Origin: CAWKGC01 sp963849005
Lineage (GTDB): Bacteria; Pseudomonadota; Gammaproteobacteria; Burkholderiales; Usitatibacteraceae
DNA: 64,000 nt
Reading direction: 5' to 3'
Assembly: GCA_963849005.1 (NCBI GenBank)
Contig: CAWKGC010000023.1
Location: forward strand, 124,001 to 188,000
Positions within the stretch are counted from its first letter, which is position 1. Every line of letters starts with the position of its first letter. The notes below the pieces were generated by a model. The model was not told the origin of the DNA and did no database searches. It saw only the letters and a program-made list of their open reading frames with translations. Of the stretch, positions 61,008-64,000 are shown piece by piece. The translations under genes were made by a program, and so were the position numbers.

Positions 61008-61235
61008 GGGGCAGGACTCCTGTGCGGTGTGTGGGGGGATTGCCGGCCGGAAAGGGCGCCCTGCCGCAATGCGGTCGAGTGTAATGGAATGGCGGAAGGC
61101 CTGTCGACGCCGCCTGATCGCTCGAATTGCCGCCCTGCGATCGGGCCCGGTATGACTTCAGCAATGCTTTCGCGGCACAATGAAGGACTCGAACGAGCCG
61201 GCATGCGGCCAACAAAGCGAAAGCTGGGCAGAAAA
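61008..61235. other. Divergent intergenic region, gltI / glutamate dehydrogenase
   Basis: This 228-bp gap separates the transporter operon (minus) and the glutamate dehydrogenase gene (plus) and must hold both promoters. No clear hexamers or palindromic operator could be picked by eye. An upstream in-frame ATG (61203) could extend the dehydrogenase by 11 residues. Confidence 0.4.
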
Positions 61236-64000
61236 ATGCAGACATCCGCACGCGACCAGAAGCAATCCGTCCTCGACCCCCTGCTGCGCCTTGCCTCCGC
61301 GCGCCTGAAAGGCGCACAGGCCGACGAGGCCAGGGCGTTCATCGAGCGTTATTTCGAGCAGGCCGACGCCGAAGACCTTTCCACCCGGAATGCCGAGGAT
61401 CTTTATGGAGCGGCGATGGCGCACCTTGCGTTCGCGCGCGATTTTTCCTCCGGAACGCCGAAAATCCGCGTCTACAACCCGCGCCTCGAAGAACATGGCT
61501 GGGCCAGCCCGCACACCGTGATCGAGATCGTCAACGACGACATGCCGTTCCTGGTCGACTCCGTGACCATGGAAGTGAACCGGCAGGGCCACGCGCTGCA
61601 CCTGTTCCTGCATCCGTTGTTCCAGGCTTCGCGCGACCAGGAGGGCCGCCTGCAATCCTTCGGCAAGCAGCCCCAGGGCGCCCGGCAGGAGTCGCTGATC
61701 CACGTCGAAGTCGATCGCGAAACCGACCCGAAGCGATTGAAGGCGCTCGGCGCGGGCATCCTTTCAGTGCTTTCGGACGTGCGCGCGTCGGTCGAGGACT
61801 GGAAGCCGATGCGTGCGCGCATGCACGAGATCATCGCCGACCTGGGCAAGCCGCCGAAGGGGCTCGACACGGGAGAAGTCGAGGAGATCCGGGCGTTCCT
61901 CTCGTGGATGGACGCAGATCACTTCAGCTACCTCGGGTACCGCGAGTACGACCTCAGGGCCGAAGGCGGCGAGGACCAGCTCTACATCGTCCCGCGCACC
62001 GGGCTCGGCGTGCTGCGCGAGCCCAAGCTGGGCGGCCTCTCCGCAAGCTTCCGCGACCTTCCCCGCGAGATGCGCGCGCTTGCCCGCGACCCCCAGTTGC
62101 TGGTGCTGAACAAGTCCTACACCCGCGCCACGGTGCATCGCCCGGGCTACCTCGATTACGTCGGCATCCGGAAATTCGACGCATCCGGCCGCGTCACCGG
62201 CGAGCGCAGGTTCGTCGGCCTGTACACCTCGACCGCCTACCACCAGGACCCGCGCGACATCCCGCTGCTGCGCCGCAAGGTCGCGCGCGTGATCGAGCGT
62301 GCCGGCTTCCAGAGCGCTTCGCATTTCGGCAAGAACCTGCTCTCGGTGATCGACAACTACCCGCGCGACGAGCTCTTCCAGGTCGACGAGACCACGCTCT
62401 TCGAGACCACCAGCGGCGTGCTCAGGCTCGGCGACCGCCGCCGCACGCGGGTCTTCATCCGCCGCGACATCTACGGGCGCTTCTTTTCCTGCCTCGTCTA
62501 CGTGCCGCGCGAGAACTTCAACACCGACGTCCGGCTGAAGATCGAGCAGATCCTGAAGCGCCACCTTTCCGGGATCAGCGTGGAATTCACCGTGCAGTTG
62601 TCCGAGGCGGTGCTCGCGCGCATCCACCTGCTGGTGCGCACCTCGCCAAAGGACAACCCGGCCTACGATGTGCGCGCAATCGAGATCGGAGATCGCGCAA
62701 GCGATACGGCGCTGGGACGAAGACCTGCGGCTTGCGCTGGCCGAGAAGTTTGGCGAGGAAGGCGCGGCCGTGGCGATGCGTTCCTATGCCAACGCCTTTC
62801 CGATCGCGTATCGCGAGACGCTGGGCGCGCGCGCCGCAGTGCGCGACATCGCCATCATGCAGGGGATGGACGCGGCGCGGCCGCGCGCGTTCAGCCTGTA
62901 TCGCCCTGTCGAGGCGGACGCGCAGACGCTGCGCCTGAGGCTCTTCAAGCTGGGCGGCGGCATGCCGCTCTCCACCAGCCTGCCGATCCTCGAGAACATG
63001 GGCCTCACCGTCCTGGACGAGCAATCCTGGGCGATTGCCCGCGAAGGCGAGGAGAGCGTCACGATCCATGACTTCGGCATGAAGAGCGGCACGCCGGTCG
63101 CGGACCTCGATGCGGTGAAGGGCCTCTTCGAGGCTGCGCTCGAGCGCGTCGTCACCGGGCAGGACGAGAACGACGGTTTCAACCGGCTGGTGCTGCGCGC
63201 CGGGCTTTCCGCCGAAGAGGTGGTCGGCATCCGCGCCTCCGCGAAATACCTGAAGCAGGCGGGCTTCACCTTCAGTCCCGCTTACATCCAGCAGACGCTG
63301 GCCGCGCACCCGGGAATCGCCGCCGGCCTGGTGGCGCTGTTCCACGCGAGATTCGATCCGGCGCAAAGAACAGGGCAGGGCGGCCGCGCAGGCGGCGCAG
63401 GTGGCGAAGATCGAGGCCGCGCTGGACGAGGTCTCCAACCTCGACGAGGACCGCATCCTGCGCCGTTTCCTCAAGGTGATCGAGGCGACGATCAGGACCA
63501 ACGCCTACCAGCGGGACCGATCGGGCGCGCGCAAGCCTTATCTCTCCTTCAAGCTCGATTCCGCCAAGGTGCCGGAATTGCCCGAGCCGCGACCGCTCTA
63601 CGAGGTGTTCGTCTATTCGCCGCGCTTCGAGGCGATCCACCTGCGCGGCGGCAAGGTCGCGCGCGGGGGGCTGCGCTGGAGCGACCGCCCCGAGGACTTC
63701 CGCACCGAAGTGCTGGGGCTGATGAAGGCGCAGATGGTGAAGAACGCGGTGATCGTGCCGGTAGGTTCGAAAGGCGGTTTCGTTCTGAAGGCCGCTCCCC
63801 CGGCGTCGGATCGCGAGGCGTACTTGAAGGAAGGCGTCGCCTGCTACCAGGACTTCCTGCGCGGCATCCTCGACATCACCGACAACCTCGTCGGCGGCAA
63901 GATCGTCCCGCCGAAGGACGTCGTGCGCCACGACGGGGACGATCCTTACCTCGTCGTCGCGGCCGACAAGGGCACGGCGACCTTCTCGGACTACGCCAAC
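61236..64000 (+). CDS. NAD-specific glutamate dehydrogenase, large (GDH-180) type, 5' part
   Basis: The first ~920 residues of a protein usually near 1600 residues long are present; it runs off the window. The enzyme deaminates glutamate with NAD and is regulated by its long N-terminal extension. Segments seen are VIEIVNDDMPFLVDSVTMEV, FLSWMDADHFSYLGYREYDL, PLLRRKVARVIERAGFQSAS, NYPRDELFQVDETTLFETTS and YGRFFSCLVYVPRENFNTDV, with the last readable part GGKVARGGLRWSDRPEDFRT opening the catalytic region. Frame changes occur near 62690 and 63365. It is divergent from the glutamate-type transporter, which suggests joint amino acid catabolism. Confidence 0.92.

Overview
The window looks like a chromosomal segment of a high-GC betaproteobacterium. 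The evidence is the block infC-rpmI-rplT-pheS-pheT-ihfA-merR-tRNA-Pro, the surE-pcm-nlpD cluster, a synthetase-only RelA, an Anbu/ATP-grasp/alpha-E/transglutaminase operon and a riboswitch-controlled glycine cleavage operon. No phage genes, insertion sequences or CRISPR arrays were seen. Many genes that look intact at protein level are broken by single-base frame changes, unevenly spread (dense at 0.3-8.6 kb, 28-35.7 kb and 53-63 kb, rare at 9-27 kb). Because no in-frame nonsense codons accompany them, I read most as sequencing or assembly indels and annotate the genes at full length.

Layout. 0-1.5 kb (minus): vitamin B12 uptake genes btuF and btuC (cut by the window edge) behind a cobalamin riboswitch. 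1.5-8.2 kb (minus): the four-gene Anbu peptidase operon. 8.3-9 kb: two small exported or membrane proteins. 9-14.1 kb (plus): relA overlapping a TPR-GGDEF diguanylate cyclase, then an RlmI-like rRNA methyltransferase. 14.1-15.4 kb (minus): two tandem paralogous acetyltransferases. 15.7-18.1 kb (plus): an exported protein of unknown family, tRNA-Val and a triple cyanovirin-like (CVNH) protein. 18.1-25.7 kb (plus): translation genes starting with thrS behind a leader ORF and attenuator, ending with ihfA, a MerR-type regulator and tRNA-Pro.

25.9-35.7 kb is the most accessory-looking part: APS kinase plus sulfotransferase (minus), a first tandem glycine riboswitch, a class III nucleotide cyclase with TolB-like and TPR domains (plus), and an approximately 2000-residue secreted protein (minus) with Asp-box, pentapeptide-repeat, Ig-like and kelch modules. 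A second, very similar glycine riboswitch follows at 36.1 kb and controls gcvT-gcvH-gcvP, so two direct riboswitch copies flank the cyclase and surface-protein genes.

40.8-49.2 kb: an SDR oxidoreductase, a FecR-domain protein, a three-haem-motif lipoprotein and a giant autotransporter-like protein with a haem c motif at its mature N terminus and two barrel-like C-terminal regions. The last two appear to form one operon and are the best candidate here for an undescribed system (surface redox or adhesion). 49.4-55.6 kb: surE-pcm-nlpD (plus), converging on MoxR-DUF58-TgpA transglutaminase (minus). 55.7-64 kb: a histone-deacetylase-like hydrolase, a glutamate/aspartate-type ABC transporter (minus) with a downstream exported protein, and the first part of a large NAD-dependent glutamate dehydrogenase, which suggests linked amino acid uptake and catabolism.
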